Source: Calendula officinalis (taxonomy: Eukaryota; Streptophyta; Magnoliopsida; Asterales; Asteraceae). From it: a DNA stretch of 64,000 bases. The position numbers and the translations under genes were made by a program. Numbering within the stretch: the stretch's first letter is position 1; each line of letters begins with the position of its first letter. The DNA lies in the NCBI GenBank assembly GCA_963853835.1, contig OY970824.1:67598884-67662883 (forward strand), given 5' to 3'. Shown here piece after piece: positions 9,234 through 21,993 of the stretch. The notes beneath the pieces were generated by a model. The model worked only from the letters and a program-made list of their open reading frames with translations. It was not told where the DNA came from and made no database searches.

Positions 9234-11962
9234 TCTGCATATGTAAACGGAACGGGACTATTATTAAAACACTGTTTTATAATTCTAATGAACAGTATGT
9301 TTGTATGATAAATGTACTATAGGGTAATTTCATTTCTTTATTAGGTTTTATGTCATTTGGTAAAACATGCATGTACTCTATTGTACAACTACAATAAAAC
9401 TTAATTTTTTCAAATGAAAGGTATGATGAATGTAAGATGTATACAGTCATACCTCCACTTGGAGGTAAAGAAACCGTTTCCATGAATTGGGCATTGTACG
9501 TTATCAGTTTTACATTATGCTTTAAAGGTAGTAATTTTGAAACAGAAAAGGGCGAATATACTCGGAAATCAAGAAACCTCTACACTATGTGTTACTTTGG
9601 ACCAGTGACGTATGGTTTGATTTTGGTAAGTGATCGATCGAGTTATAATAGTACTTCAGATACTGACTTGTACTTACTTCATAACTTGTACAAATCCCTC
9701 ATCTTCTTTTAAAGGTCGCATTACATTCGTCATGTGCCTTACATGTATCTATTATTGCTTGTAGTACAATGATATATTACATGGATATGGAAGTACGTAC
9801 AAGTGATGTTATGCGTGTATGCATTGTATGTATGTACTCACTTGTTAGCATTTTTTAATAATCTGGGTTCCGAACTCACTTTGTGAACCGACTAATCCCA
9901 GAGTGACCACCCGCTTTGCAGGTAGATTGGAGTCGGCGCGAATAAACCTCCGTGATTACAAATGAGTATTTTTTGTTTCTAGTGGTTGAACATGTGAACT
10001 TATGAGAATTTTATTACCAAATCCAACCACACGTTACTTGTTAGCATTTTTGTAGTTGAAATGGAGGGACAACTCTCGTTGCGTGAGGTACTAGTTAATA
10101 ATTTGTGTTTGGGGTCGTTTGGGCAATGTGGTTTGAAAGATGTAAAAAGGTGTGATAAGGATGAATAAAATCGTGTATTATTGTTGTTGTCACATGAAGA
10201 CACCTTCAAACTCCTAACATTTCTCCCCTTACCCGATCACCATGTGCGCAACATGTTTTAAAGTGTTGTTTTGCAGGTCAAATCATAGGTGGCCATGGAT
10301 GTCGTAACAAATTAATATAATATCTATTACATGATCATTCATAAAATTTCTCAAATAGAATAAAAGAATTTTGTGAATCATGATTGATGGTATATTGGTA
10401 TAGCATATTCTTGCATGTTAAGATACACATAAACGTTTTTTTAGGGCTTATTTTGAAGTTTAAGAAATTTTATTGATTAAAGTTGTTTGAATGGAGTATG
10501 TTGTCCTTTCATTAGTGTGCAATTTCTTATCCGAATCGAAACCTGAAATGAGGCAGAAGCAGGTTAAGGTTATGACAAACAAAATCCAGGTCAGTTCTAG
10601 GCTGACTCAACTAAATCATTTATTAAACGAATTAGGTTTAGGTTAATTATAATTTAAGTGTCACCAAGCCAATTAATTATTAAAACATATTTAAATATAA
10701 ATATATTTATAGTTTAGTAGTTTATAGATAAAAATATATATATTTGAAAAATAGGTATAATTAAGTATCAAGGTCGTAACTTAATTAACCAAGTCATGTT
10801 CTTTGTAAAGAGAGAACTCTATTTTTGGGACACTAAAAAAAGGGGCCACGTGCATCTTCGGAAGAAGTAGTGTATGCTCAAGGGCCATTTTTGTAACTTA
10901 CATAACTAATGACACGTTTTAGGTGAAATTGCTCTAATACAAATTTAGACAAATAGGCATTAATTGCTTCTTCTTTTTTGTCGTTAATCGTGTTTGTATG
11001 ATTCATAAACTGGATAAAAGAAGATAGTGTTTAAACTCTGAAGATATAAGTGAAAATAAGATAATGTTTGTATTAAAGTAACTGGGAGTTGTACATTTTA
11101 TTCAAAAAAAGAAGATAAAGCTACTTAAGAAAGTAGTTAAAACCAAACCGTGCTTTTACAAAGAAAAATTACCAAAATATTTTTTAATAATATTTATAAC
11201 ACATTATGTATTCTAACAAGGTTTATGATACTCCGCGCGTTGCAGCGGGTTTATTTTAGAATAAAATTTTTATAACGTAGTAATATAAATAACAAATAAA
11301 AGTAATATTTTTTTTGCTCAAATCCTACAGATGATGTTTCAAGTTGTTATTATTTTATTTTATTTTATTAAGATATTGTAATTAAAGTATCTAAGTTACT
11401 CATGATTTTATTTTTTACATCAACAATAAGCTAATAAGATAATATATGTGTAACTTTATGTGAAAAATAGATGGACGGATTTTTTAGCAAATGAAAATGA
11501 CTACAATATTTCAAATGAAGTAGAAGTATAAATTATAGGGATTTGGGATAATTAATTTTTTTAATAATAAAAAAGAATAAAATACTTTAAAAGAGCTTAA
11601 ACGTAAAAAATATCAAAATTATCTTCTCAAAAAAAAATTATAAAAGTTATAAGGCACAATTGAAAATTTAAAATAGAAAAGAGAAAAAAGAAAAAAAAAA
11701 CTTTGTGGACTTGAATTATCGACATTAAAGGCATATGCCTTTCCAATTGGTATGCATTTAAATAGTATTTAAATTAGTATCTATTTACCTTTCAAATATA
11801 TATATTTGCAAACAAACTCCGTTTTATATTATATCCCGTTCCGTTCAAAATGTAATGAATAGTAGATTGTATGATAATTGTATTAATAGATAATTTTATG
11901 TAACTTCACATTTTCTACACGAATACTACTTACAAATTTAAACTTCAGCTAATTTTATCAAA
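9234..11962. other. Intergenic DNA, no gene recognised
   Basis: Short ORFs here have no recognisable domain and no consistent splice structure. A moderately GC-rich patch at 9866-9960 (GTGACCACCCGCTTTGCAGG) looks like part of an older repeat. A Helitron-like GC patch occurs at 11231-11252 (CTCCGCGCGTTGCAGCGGGT) without a visible CTAG end. The rest is AT-rich. Confidence 0.4.
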
Positions 11963-12232
11963 TACTCCCTTCGTCTCATAAAAAAACTTTTCATTTTGGT
12001 TTTGCACAATTTTTTAGGTGATAGTTAGTGGTAATGTCATTTATAATACTTTTAATTAAAATATAAGATTGGATTGGAGAGAGAAAGATAGTTAGTGGAT
12101 ATTAGTGGTGGATCTTTAGTAATAATAGTTTTTTTATTGTGTGAAAACCCATCAAATATAAGAAATGAGAAGTTTTTTGTGAGACAAAAATTTAGAGTGA
12201 AATGAGAAGCTTTTTGTGGGAGTAGGGGAGTA
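11963..12232. mobile_element. MITE with TACTCCCTTCGTCTCATAAA ends
   Basis: Inverted ends: left TACTCCCTTCGTCTC, right a degraded GGGAGTAGGGGAGTA. Inner arms are AACTTTTCATTTTGG and its complement around GAAATGAGAAG. No ORF. It resembles the MITEs at 57597 and 60213. Confidence 0.6.
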
Positions 12233-12239
12233 TATCTTA

Positions 12240-12882
12240 TCTTATATTCTTATATATAAAAGATGCAACATCTTTAATATTACAAGAAAAATATAATTAT
12301 TTTGATTATTGAATTAACAATCATAGTTTTTAAATTATATATATAACATTCACCATCACTTGCCCAATAGGCTTTTGCCAGCACAACGAAATCTGTTTTA
12401 TTTATATACCGATGAAAGGAAACATTGAAAACTTGTCTTCCCAACTCAAATGGTTATAGCGCTTATATATCTCCCCACATACCCGAGTTCGAATGTTGGT
12501 TGGATTTTTTACTCAATACCTTTACCAGGTTTCCTTAAAATACATTAATAGTCCCTTGAATTTTCTTAGCACATAATAGCCCCATTAACTTGATTGTGGT
12601 TTTTTTTTTCTTTCTATTTTCATTTCTGTAACCGATTAATTTTATAATACATTAATAGTCCCTTGAATTTTCTTAATATATATATAAAGCCCCCTTTAAC
12701 TTGATTAACATTTATCTTAGTATTTGAAAAAATGCATTATGACTAATGCTAAAGGTTCTTAATCAGCTTGCTAACACATGATATACCTAGACATTGTACA
12801 ACTAAAATATTTATTGATTTAAATAATGTTTTGAACATCATACGAAAATCCCCGCAGCATTGCGCGGGTAATACTATACTAG
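12240..12882 (+). mobile_element. Short non-autonomous Helitron
   Basis: 5' candidate TCTTATATTCTTATATATAA after an A. The 3' end has a GC hairpin (12850-12867, CCCCGCAGCATTGCGCGGG-like) followed by CTAG at 12879-12882. The base after it is C rather than T, a small departure from the rule. It carries no helicase ORF. A tRNA-like box A/box B pair lies at 12451-12461 and 12485-12495. Confidence 0.55.
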
Positions 12883-13803
12883 CTGTATACAAAATCGAAC
12901 TATACATACTCTTTAAAGATAGATACGCAAATTATTTAAATGACACATTGGCATATGGAAATTATTTTATCTTGAAAAGGGGGTCACAAACCATGTTACA
13001 AGTTTTTGAAGAGGATTCTCTTTCGATCACGTATTCACAAGATGCAACACAACAAAAAGTTTCCTAGATCTAGAATTAGGTGCTAAGAACCTGGATTATG
13101 TTGCTAATTTAATAAATAGCAACTACATGTACTTTCTTTTAGCCAAGATTACATCTTTCTTATCGACGAAGTAAACCTAACAATGCTTACAACCATTATT
13201 ATTATTGACATTTTAGTTTTTAGCTAAATCAGTATCATGCTAGCTTACATTCCAATTAACTGAAATATACATGTCAACATTATTCATCCACTATATATTA
13301 TTGGGCCCAATTTATTATAACAGACACACACAAAATACACACTTTTATTCAAATACACCATACAACTCGTCCCTCAACCTATCTCCAAACCAAAGCGATG
13401 AACTAACACTCCCCACAGATGAAGGCACACCAACAGTGTCGATGCACCGACGAAACCATTGGTACCCATCTAAGAAAGACTTTTTTTTTCTTAATCAATA
13501 TTTAGTAAGTATTCAAAATCAATATTCAGTTGGTGACCCGATTTTATTAAGGATTGTAATTTTTTTTAAACAACTAAATTTATACTTATAAAAACTAGCA
13601 AAAAGCTAGCACAAACAAAAAATTACAAAATATAAAGTAGTTGGTTTTACACCCACACTGACCAGTTTCTAGGACAAAAATTATTTCTACTCGAACACCA
13701 CTAAATTTTTTTAAAACAATAACATCGAAAATATAACTCATATTCATCTTTAAAGGCCCAAAGAGTTTATTATTCATATACTTTCATATCATCCACAAAG
13801 ATG
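12883..13803. other. Intergenic DNA, no gene recognised
   Basis: Short ORFs at 12768-13067 and 13271-13591 have no recognised domain, and the first overlaps the Helitron end. Nothing else supported. Confidence 0.35.
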
Positions 13804-14181
13804 TTAAAAAATAGTTTCCATAACCTTTTTACGTTTAGGAGAACATTGCATCGAGTCAATCAAATCCACAATATCACCAATGGAATTAAAATCCGGTTTT
13901 AGAATATCAATCAATTGAAAAATTATATCCAAAGTCTGAGACGCAAAAGCACATCTCACAAACACATGATTCACATCTTCTATATAATTATCACAAATTG
14001 GACATAACATAGAAGGCAAATCTCTCCCTTTCTGATCCAACTTGTACCGAATAGGTAACCGATCCAATCTTATCCTCCATCCAAGAATATTTACCTCTAA
14101 AGGAACTAAAGTATTCCATCTAGTTAGAAACTCACTTGAATGTAACATAAGGTTATCAATATTTCTTGGAGTACAAGACAC
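13804..14181 (-). pseudogene. LINE-type retrotransposon remnant (zf-RVT domain)
   Basis: The minus-strand frame of 125 residues contains a RWNTLVPLEVNILGWRIRLDRLP-like segment followed by C-x2-C...H-x4-C (LCPICDN, NHVFVRCAFA). This is the zinc-binding region found after the reverse transcriptase of plant LINE-like ORFs. The reverse transcriptase itself, the endonuclease and a poly-A tail are absent, so this is a 3' fragment. The frame is open across the domain, which suggests a fairly recent fragment or part of a domesticated RVT-like gene; I favour a remnant. Confidence 0.7.
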
Positions 14182-14723
14182 TGAGATGAATACGAGTAAT
14201 TTAAAAGAGACTAAATGATTTCCTAGAGGATGTGAGTTTGATCTCTATCTTGGTAAACATTTACTAGATGGTCAGACTAACGTTCAAAACCGGTCACAAC
14301 AACTGTTAGATCACAACTATTATAAACACAACTCGATTACCCGGAGGATCATCTTATAAACATGAATATCCTATTTTTAAAAAAAATAGTAAAATATATA
14401 ATATTAATATTTAAAATCACCAAATAATGGGATGAGAAACACATGATGATGAGATTCGGTAACTTTGATTGAAGTTTTAATTTTAACATCAAGAATCCTT
14501 TTTTGAGATGTGTATATTTCTGATAAAATGATCATCTTGAAATTCAGGATCATGACCAGGATGGCAGGATTCACGTTCCGTACTCTTCATTAAAAAACAA
14601 AAACCAAAACAGATCAATAGAATCGATATGTTTATAGCGGTATGTTGTAACTTGTAACAACATACTGTATCAATATGTGAAGGTAAAAAATCTTTTTCCT
14701 ATGAAACGTATCATCTTACATCA
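14182..14723. other. Intergenic DNA, nothing recognised
   Basis: AT-rich sequence with no ORF above background and no clear repeat structure. Confidence 0.35.
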
Positions 14724-15099
14724 TTCAAATTAGGGTAAATTACAGAAATTGTCTCTGAGGTTTTACAGATTCTGGATTTTTGTCCCTAAACTTTTTTTTT
14801 CTGCTTTTTTGTCCTTCAGGTTTTTAAAATTTCGCATTTTTGTCCTTCCGTCCAAAATCATCCGTTAACTAACGATTTTTTGTCCATTTTCCCAAATTGC
14901 CCCTGTTTTAACCTTTTTTTTACATTTTTCTTTTTCTTTTTATATTTTTCTTTTTCTTTTTTCATTTTCTCTTCCTTCTTCATCTTCTTCATCATCATCA
15001 ACAAAAAACCCTTTCAACCCAAATCTCTATGTGATTGGTTAAAAATCGAGAATTAACCCAAAATGGTAAAGCTTTATTCAACCTTGGTCGGAAAAGAAC

Positions 15100-18075
15100 T
15101 GTAACACCTCAAATTTTTAATACAAAATATTTCCGTAAAATCCTTTCTTTTTTCAAACATTTAAAGTATTGTCCCAAAATATGGATTTACAAAAATCTTT
15201 GGTATATAATAAAAGTCATTAATGGTGTTACAAAATATATCATAACCAAAGCCAAACGTAAATCCACCTTGTTATCTCTACTGAACCCGTGCGCCTTCAC
15301 TAGGAAACGCACCTAATCCTTAGCTCCCGAACCTGAGTACATAGCATCACAAACAAACATAGTACGTAAGACAAAATTGTCTCGTGAGATACATGGGTTT
15401 TAGACCCGACATTAACATATAAATAATCACGTTTATTAGATATATAAATATATACATATATATACTTTAGTTACCTCCGTGGTAACCCTATCTCATTCAT
15501 ATACATCGATCACCTCCTTGGTAATCCTATCACATTCATTTATAGCCTATTCAACCCGTCAAGTTGTTCGGAATGCCTCCAATCCAACAAGACCCCATTT
15601 TTGTCCTACTAACCAGAATGCCTCTGATTCAGTAGAACCCCATTGTCACAGTGTTCAGCCAAAGTGACCTATTTTTATCTTACTAACCAGAATGCCTCCG
15701 ATTCGGTAAGATCCAACATCTTGTTGGGTGATCGGAATGCCTCCAATCAATCAGTTTAAAGATACCATGATAATCCAGAATGCCTCCGAATCTATCACGT
15801 ACCTGTCCTATCTCAGTCTACCCGTTATAACCACTACATGTGACTATATGTCACATCAATCAACAATGCCGTATGGCCGTCACACAATATATCTGTATAC
15901 TAATCTTAGTTAGTATTCACATAATTAAATCAACTAGTTCATAATAACAATAAACAACTAGTTTAATCATTAGTAATCATAAATTATGAAAATACTTCTT
16001 TACCGCTATGTACTCAGTTTTAAAGTTCACATGTACTCACCTTAGTCAAGCTTCCTTTAAATGTGTCTCTTGAACACAACTCTTACTTTGCAAGACTTGT
16101 TAACTTCAAGTCTTCCAATCCAAGCCCTGATATCGAAACGACACAAGGTTTAACATCAAACATCACCATTGACCACATATTTTACCACTAGTTAACTACT
16201 AGTATCATTTTCCCCAATTTTACAAAACTCTAATTTCATAAAACACAAAATTACCATAGATCCAAGTCACAACCCATTTCCCATGGTGAAATACTAGATC
16301 TAAGTTAACTAGCTTTATTTAACCATTTGAAGTAGTTCATCAAGCTAGGGTTAACTGAAGGGTTTCACTATCACTGATTGACCACTTGGGTCAACCTCCT
16401 AGATTACTTGGTTCGAACCATACTGACCAAGAACATGAACTTGTTCTTGACCGGTTAAAACCATCTAGCTAATTTAATCCCTAGAAGCGGAAGTGGGATT
16501 AAACTCAATCCTTAAACCTAAAGGATTAGGATCTTGGAAATCTAGAGTAGATTAACAATGGAAGAAACCTTGTACGAAATCCCAAACACACACACACACA
16601 CTTGTGTGTGTTTCGACGGCCACCAAGAACCCTAGGGTTCTTGGTGTCGATTTCGACCAAGAGGGGGGAAGAAGAAAGAGTGTTCCATGAATCATACCTT
16701 GGTTAATGCTTAAGATAAATCCACTGATGATGAACACGACGAGCGATCTTCTAATTGATCCTTGTAATGATCTTCGAATCTTCAAGAACTATGAAGAATA
16801 CGAAGAACACGAAGAACACAAGGCTTGTGTTCTTGGTGGTGGTGTTTCGGCCGAATAGAGGACAAGGGGAGGGCTAGGGTTTCGTGTAAGGTGATCAAGG
16901 GAATAAGGGAACCCCATGCCTTCTATTTATAATAGAAGGACTTTCACTTAGGGCCCTTCTAGTTTAATTAATATTAATCTTTAATTAAACTTATCCTTTT
17001 TCATATTAAACCCTTGTAGTTTATCACTCTTTTATTGTTGCACTTAACTATTAAATGTCTAGTATTAATACACTAATAATTCGGTACCCATATACACGAA
17101 TTATATATACTTGTATTTATACTTTTAATAATTAATTATATAATAAACTTTATATAATTTATACAACAATATTATCCAAACACTATATGATTTAATGTCT
17201 TTAAATCATATTATGGATAATCTATAATTAACACATTGTATATTTACTCAACTAGTAAATGTACAAATACTTGTATTAATTAGTTAGATAAACCAATCTA
17301 GTAATAAGTCAATCTTGACTTAATACTTAACTTGATTCATAAATGACTTATTATGAATCAATCCTCTTCCAAGTATCATTATATATCTTACTCGTATTAC
17401 ATGCACTCACCGGTGTGACCCTTAAGTGTTTCGTAGGCATGGATGTATCATCATAGGTTGACCAACTGTGCACATAAATCCTTCATTAACAATAACCCAA
17501 CCAAATTCCCCAAATTTCACATCTAGAGATTGAGAAAGAAGAGATTTACCTTAATCTTTAACAATGGAAGCAAAATCACTTGATTTGGACCCCAAAATTA
17601 GCTCCAAGCGACCTTTTCCACTCAAACTATGTATAAGAACTTAGAGAGAGAGAGAGAGAGAGTTAGGGTTTGTGTGTGGAAGAAATGGCTGAAATCTGCT
17701 TCTCATCGCGCGTCTGCACCATAAATCGCGTCGCTAACCCATAAATCGCGTCGCTAAAAGGGTCCCCGCGTTAATTGCGACGGAAGATAGCGTCGCTATC
17801 TTCGTCGCTAACTCAAATTCGCGTTCAACAATTCGTTATTTCGAGTTGCTGTCTGAGTCAGCGAAGATCACGACGCTATCTCAGGATAGAGGCGCTATCT
17901 TTCTCAGCATTTCTCAAATTTGACATTTTTCCAAGTTTTGATCCGATTTCATCCGTAACTTTCTCATACGACGTCCAAATGACACGAAACCAATTTCCAC
18001 GTGTTTTAAATGATTTATCCTTATTTATCATATTTTTTTTATAATTTATTCGATTCAAAATTTCAGGTCGTTACA
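15100..18075 (-). mobile_element. Solo LTR (about 3.0 kb), inverted relative of the 6150 copy
   Basis: TGTAAC...GTTACA ends and a perfect 5-bp duplication AGAAC (15095-15099, 18076-18080). On the minus strand its first 150 bp match the start of the LTR at 6150, for example GGTTTCGTGTCATTTGGACG. Its far end matches 8005-8085 inverted. It is about 0.8 kb longer because foreign DNA lies within about 16.4-17.5 kb. No internal retrotransposon domain was found. Confidence 0.82.
16400..17480 (-). mobile_element. Probable second LTR-like insertion nested in the solo LTR
   Basis: This stretch has no counterpart in the related LTR at 6150-8317. It contains a CA microsatellite (16590-16604), a perfect 26-bp palindrome at 16621-16646, a TATA-like TCTATTTATAATAGAAGG near 16920 and an AT-rich tail. 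It looks like an LTR read on the minus strand. I could not fix its borders or target duplication, so the coordinates are approximate. Confidence 0.4.
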
Positions 18076-18974
18076 AGAACGGCCCGAACACATTGACGTC
18101 TGCGTCTTCTTCTTCATAATCTTCCACCATCTTCAAGAAAGGGTTCACGATTATCTTCAATCTCTGTTGCAGATCTCCACGAACACATTGACGAATTTAT
18201 GATTTGTTTGTATTTATGATTTCCGATTATCTTCAAGCTCTGTTGTTGTTTCTCTGATTGAAACAATTTTTTGGTTACAGATCTCAGATCTCACATGGTT
18301 ACATATGGTTAACCGATGAGCAATTTTGTTGTTTCTCATATCTCACATGGTTACAGATCGATTATGCCTCACCAAATCCCCCAGTTCATCATCTTCTTCG
18401 CCGGCGACGATGGATTTTTGCAGGTTTGGGGCAACGGGTATTGTTGCAGGTTAGGGTTTCGGCAACCACCACAACGGTCAACCATCTCTACCGTTTTGAT
18501 GATTTGAGAAATGAAATATCGTTGCTTTGAAGATTTTGAGAAGCTCAAAAGAAAAATCCCCTTGAAGTCAAGTTCAATCACAGGCTCACAGCTTTGAAGA
18601 TTTTAGGGGTGAAAGTGGTTTTGGAGGAAAACGTGTAAGTGGTTTTGGGAAATGAAATATCGTTGCTTTGAAGATGTGAAAGTGGTTTTGGTGAAAGTGG
18701 TTTTGGGGTGAAAAAAGAATTTAGGGGTTAAAAAAGTTGAAAATAAAAAAGAAAATATAAAAAGACTAAAATGCCCTCTTAATATTTGCATTTGAGGTCA
18801 TTTAACGGCCAAAATCGGACAGAGTGACAGAAAAGTGGAATCTTAAAAACGTTAAGGACAAAAAAACGGAAAAAAAATATTTAGGAACAAAAATTCAGAA
18901 TCTGAAATACCTCAGGGACAATTTCTGTAATTTACCCTTCAAATTATTAACCCTTCAAATTATTATTATTCCTC

Positions 18975-20249
18975 GGGTAAATTACAGTTTTTGTCCCTGA
19001 CCTATGGCCGATTCGGGGTTTTTGTCCCTAATGTTTTTTCTTCGGTTTATTTGTCCCTTAAGTTTTTCAAATTCTGGAAATTTGTCCTTCCGTCAATTTT
19101 TGGCCGTTAACTGACGAAAAATGCAAGGCATGTGAGGGCATTTTAGTCCTTTTCACCATTCTTCATCTTCTTCATCTTCTTCCCCAACACCCACAAACCC
19201 TAAACCCCCAACTCCAGCACCTGCTACCAAATCAGCATCTGAAACCTTTCCCAAAGCCGAAATTAACTTAGGGGTTTTGTTACCCTCATGATTCCGACCA
19301 GAACCCCCAACAGCAACACCCTTCCCGTCGCCGGAGAAAATAAAAGAGTAGATTCTGATGAGCCCATGACCAACCGCCTCCGTCCGTCGACAACCACCCT
19401 CCACTACCACCGACTGAACAACACTTCCACCTCCGGCCACCACTCTTCTAAACTTCCGCCAGTTGCACAACACTGCCACCAAAACTCACTTGCAACAACC
19501 GATTTCGGCCACCAATGTTTTCCACCACCGCCGGCTACATATCCCTACTACCAAAACCCACCTGCAACAACCCACCTACCACCACCCTCCTTCTCCACCT
19601 GTCTTTCACCATCGTCTCTCTCATTACAGATCCAACTTGTGTGTATGTTTATTTCTGGTGGGAATTGGGATATCCGTGTGGAAGAGAAAGAAAAATAACA
19701 ATTTCACGAGCGCCTGGTAATTCCGTCGCCGGAATAGTTGGATTATTGACGAAACGGCGGTGATGACTTCACTCCGGTGCAATCGTATGATATACAATAA
19801 GAAACTAGTCTGCGTTGTCGAGTGCACTATTTTTAACAGGACAATTTTACCGATCAATATATTTCTCATGTAAAGCTATATTTTAACCTGCTTCAAAACC
19901 AGAGGGCTCACAATCGGTGTTTCATACAAATTAGTAAATCTTGAACGACTTTTTTTAAAAACCGTTGAAGATCCTTCATCTTGATTTTTGCAGGTTTATA
20001 TTTAGAATTAGGGTTCATCAGATGGGTGAAGAAGATGAAGAATTGGGCTGTGAAAAATGTGAAAAAGAGTTAAAATAGGGGTAATTTGGGGAAATTGATA
20101 AAAATATCGTTAGTTAATTGAGTTTTTTGGACGGAAGGACAAATCTCCAGAATTTGAAAAACTTAAGGGACAAAAAAACCGAGGAAAAAACATTAGGGAC
20201 AAAAACCCCGAATCGGCCATACGTCAATGACAAAAACTGTAATTTACCC
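18975..20249. mobile_element. Mutator-like (MULE) non-autonomous element
   Basis: Terminal inverted repeats of more than 100 bp: the left end starts GGGTAAATTACAGTTTTTGT and the right end is its complement. Perfect 9-bp duplications TTATTCCTC lie at 18966-18974 and 20250-20258. Length 1275 bp. The interior has a Pro/His-rich GC-rich stretch (about 19290-19640) that is open in several frames but has no recognised domain. It could be captured host DNA (Pack-MULE-like), which is unproven. Confidence 0.85.
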
Positions 20250-20258
20250 TTATTCCTC

Positions 20259-21051
20259 ACTAACTTCTTCACTTACATCTACTTATTGCTTGGGTTGGGC
20301 ATCCTTAGGACCTTGGGCCTTTACTTCTCACCCCACTTAAACAAAGTGTACCACACAAAAAAAAAAAAAAAAAAAACGAAATTTGTTTTTAGCATTTCAT
20401 ATCAGGTGAGAAACAAACGAGTAACTTATTCTCGCTCCAGTTCTCAAAATTAAAAAACCGTCTTAAAAAGTCTTGTTTCTCAAAATGAAGGAATCACTAC
20501 CCGCTGGGTAACCAATTACAGTCTATTTTGATTAATAAATATAAATAAAAATATTATATATATAAATAAATATATATTAAATATGATTTTCATACATTTA
20601 ACATAATTAAACAAAACACATTATTAATTTAGAATCAAAAAATTTCATTATGAGGCCTTCCAATTGATAGTATTAATACTAGTATAACTAACTTGTGTCT
20701 TTATTACATTGTTGATTTTCAAACTGTGGAATTTCTACGCTTTTACTTTTACGATTTTAAAGACCGGATAACTGAAATTCTGAAAATTGAGGAATCGTTA
20801 ATAATGGTTATGATTCCGATTGATTAGTACTTTGGATTAAAACATTGGATAAACATGTTCATTAGCTTAAAAGTATCTAAACATGTTTTTTAGCGGTGAA
20901 AACAATCCGCACAAGATTTCATAACAAAAAATGGATATAACCAAAATTTATTCTTTCGTCTATCAGAACACATCCACAAAATAAGAATTCAGATCTCAAA
21001 CTCCATCCATAATGACATACTAAAAACTCATCAGCATTCAAAATCCATAAA
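20259..21051. other. Intergenic DNA downstream of eL39
   Basis: AT-rich with an A-run at 20358-20376. It presumably includes the 3' UTR of eL39 near 20950-21051. No other gene seen. Confidence 0.4.
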
Positions 21052-21303
21052 CTAAAACCCTAATTTGGTACGACGCCAATGCCTTCTTGTAGCATTGTAC
21101 TTAATTTTGTTGCCAACAGTACGTGACAGGTACCATCCAGGGACACGCCTGTTCTGCCTCATCTTCTTCCCCAGCTTCTTCTTGATCATGAACGATTTGT
21201 GTGACGGCTAAACCAATCAAAATCACTATAATCATGTATAACTTTATTCGAATTATACAAATGAAGATGAACGTAAATTGAAATAATTTTAGTATTTTTA
21301 CCA
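21052..21303 (-). CDS. RPL39: 60S ribosomal protein eL39 (RPL39), divergent
   Basis: Small basic protein near the peptide exit tunnel of the large ribosomal subunit. The start codon is exon 1 on its own (21303-21301) and is followed at once by an intron (GTAAAAATAC...TTTAG). Exon 2 (21207-21052) encodes PSHKSFMIKKKLGKKMRQNR and ends KYNATRRHWRRTKLGF. Total 52 residues, one more than the usual 51. The ends match the family well, but the centre reads RVPGWYLSRTVGNKIKYN where plants normally have PIPHWIRLRTDNTIRYN-like sequence. It may be a divergent paralogue. The start-codon-only first exon fits plant RPL39 genes as I recall them. A telo-box-like AAACCCTAG lies 39 bp upstream. It is divergent with eIF3m. 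Confidence 0.85.
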
Positions 21304-21341
21304 TGATTGACTCTGGTCAAAACCAGCGCGGTGAAAACGAT

Positions 21342-21350
21342 AAACCCTAG
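21342..21350 (-). promoter_or_regulatory. Telo-box-like motif upstream of eL39
   Basis: AAACCCTAG on the plus strand, 39 bp before the eL39 start. Telo-boxes (AAACCCTA) are common in plant ribosomal-protein and translation-factor promoters. Confidence 0.5.
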
Positions 21351-21993
21351 AAACGACAAAAAAACTCCTCCCCTGCGGCTTCCGATATCTAATTTTCACT
21401 TTACTCCCTTTATTCATCTAACACGTTATAACAGCCCCTTTTGTGTATATGAATAAACATAACGTTATATTACGGTCTCTTACTTGCACTTTTTGGGCCG
21501 AGGTTTATCTGGGAATAATCTCTTTACATACGAGTAGATATATAACTATTTATATTTTACCTTTTCATACAACTCATGTGACTTTTAAATGCTCAAAGTA
21601 GCAGTTTTTTATTTTCAAATGTAACTTAAGATATCTTTAAATTTGTTTCCTTTTAATCACAACTAATCTTTAGTTAAATATCTATCTTTTAAATTAGATT
21701 TAATACTTCAATGATACGTTTGTTTTTATGTTTCGATTTTGTTTTGAGTTTAAGATTTCTTTTGTAAGTATCATGTATTCAATCATATCGAAATGTCGTC
21801 ATGTTATGCTTAGGTAATACGTTCAATGGTTCTTCAAGACTATTTGTATTGCTAACCTTTTCCGTTTAATAGAGATGAATTTTCCACTATACCGTGGAAC
21901 TTGCAACTATAGGGGGTAAAGATGTATTTCTTAAATACTGAAGGACTTAATTAGCTAAGATGTATCTACAACTGCTTAATTTACCGAATCCGG

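Larger units (their letters stand above)
14733..18937. mobile_element. Mutator-like (MULE) non-autonomous element hosting a solo LTR
   Basis: Long imperfect inverted repeats begin GGGTAAATTACAGAAATTGT on the left, with the matching complement at the right end (18908-18937). Flanking 9-bp duplications TTCAAATTA lie at 14724-14732 and 18938-18946; 9 bp is the MULE signature. Without the solo LTR (15100-18075) and one target copy the element is about 1.22 kb. No transposase is visible. The interior has CT-rich stretches and short ORFs. Confidence 0.8.

Noticed and set aside
13271..13591. Small ORF of 106 codons
   Set aside because: No domain, no splice or promoter context, and low-complexity composition.
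19288..19763. Pro/His/Thr-rich ORFs in the MULE
   Set aside because: Several overlapping frames are open because of composition; no recognised domain or clear codon signal.
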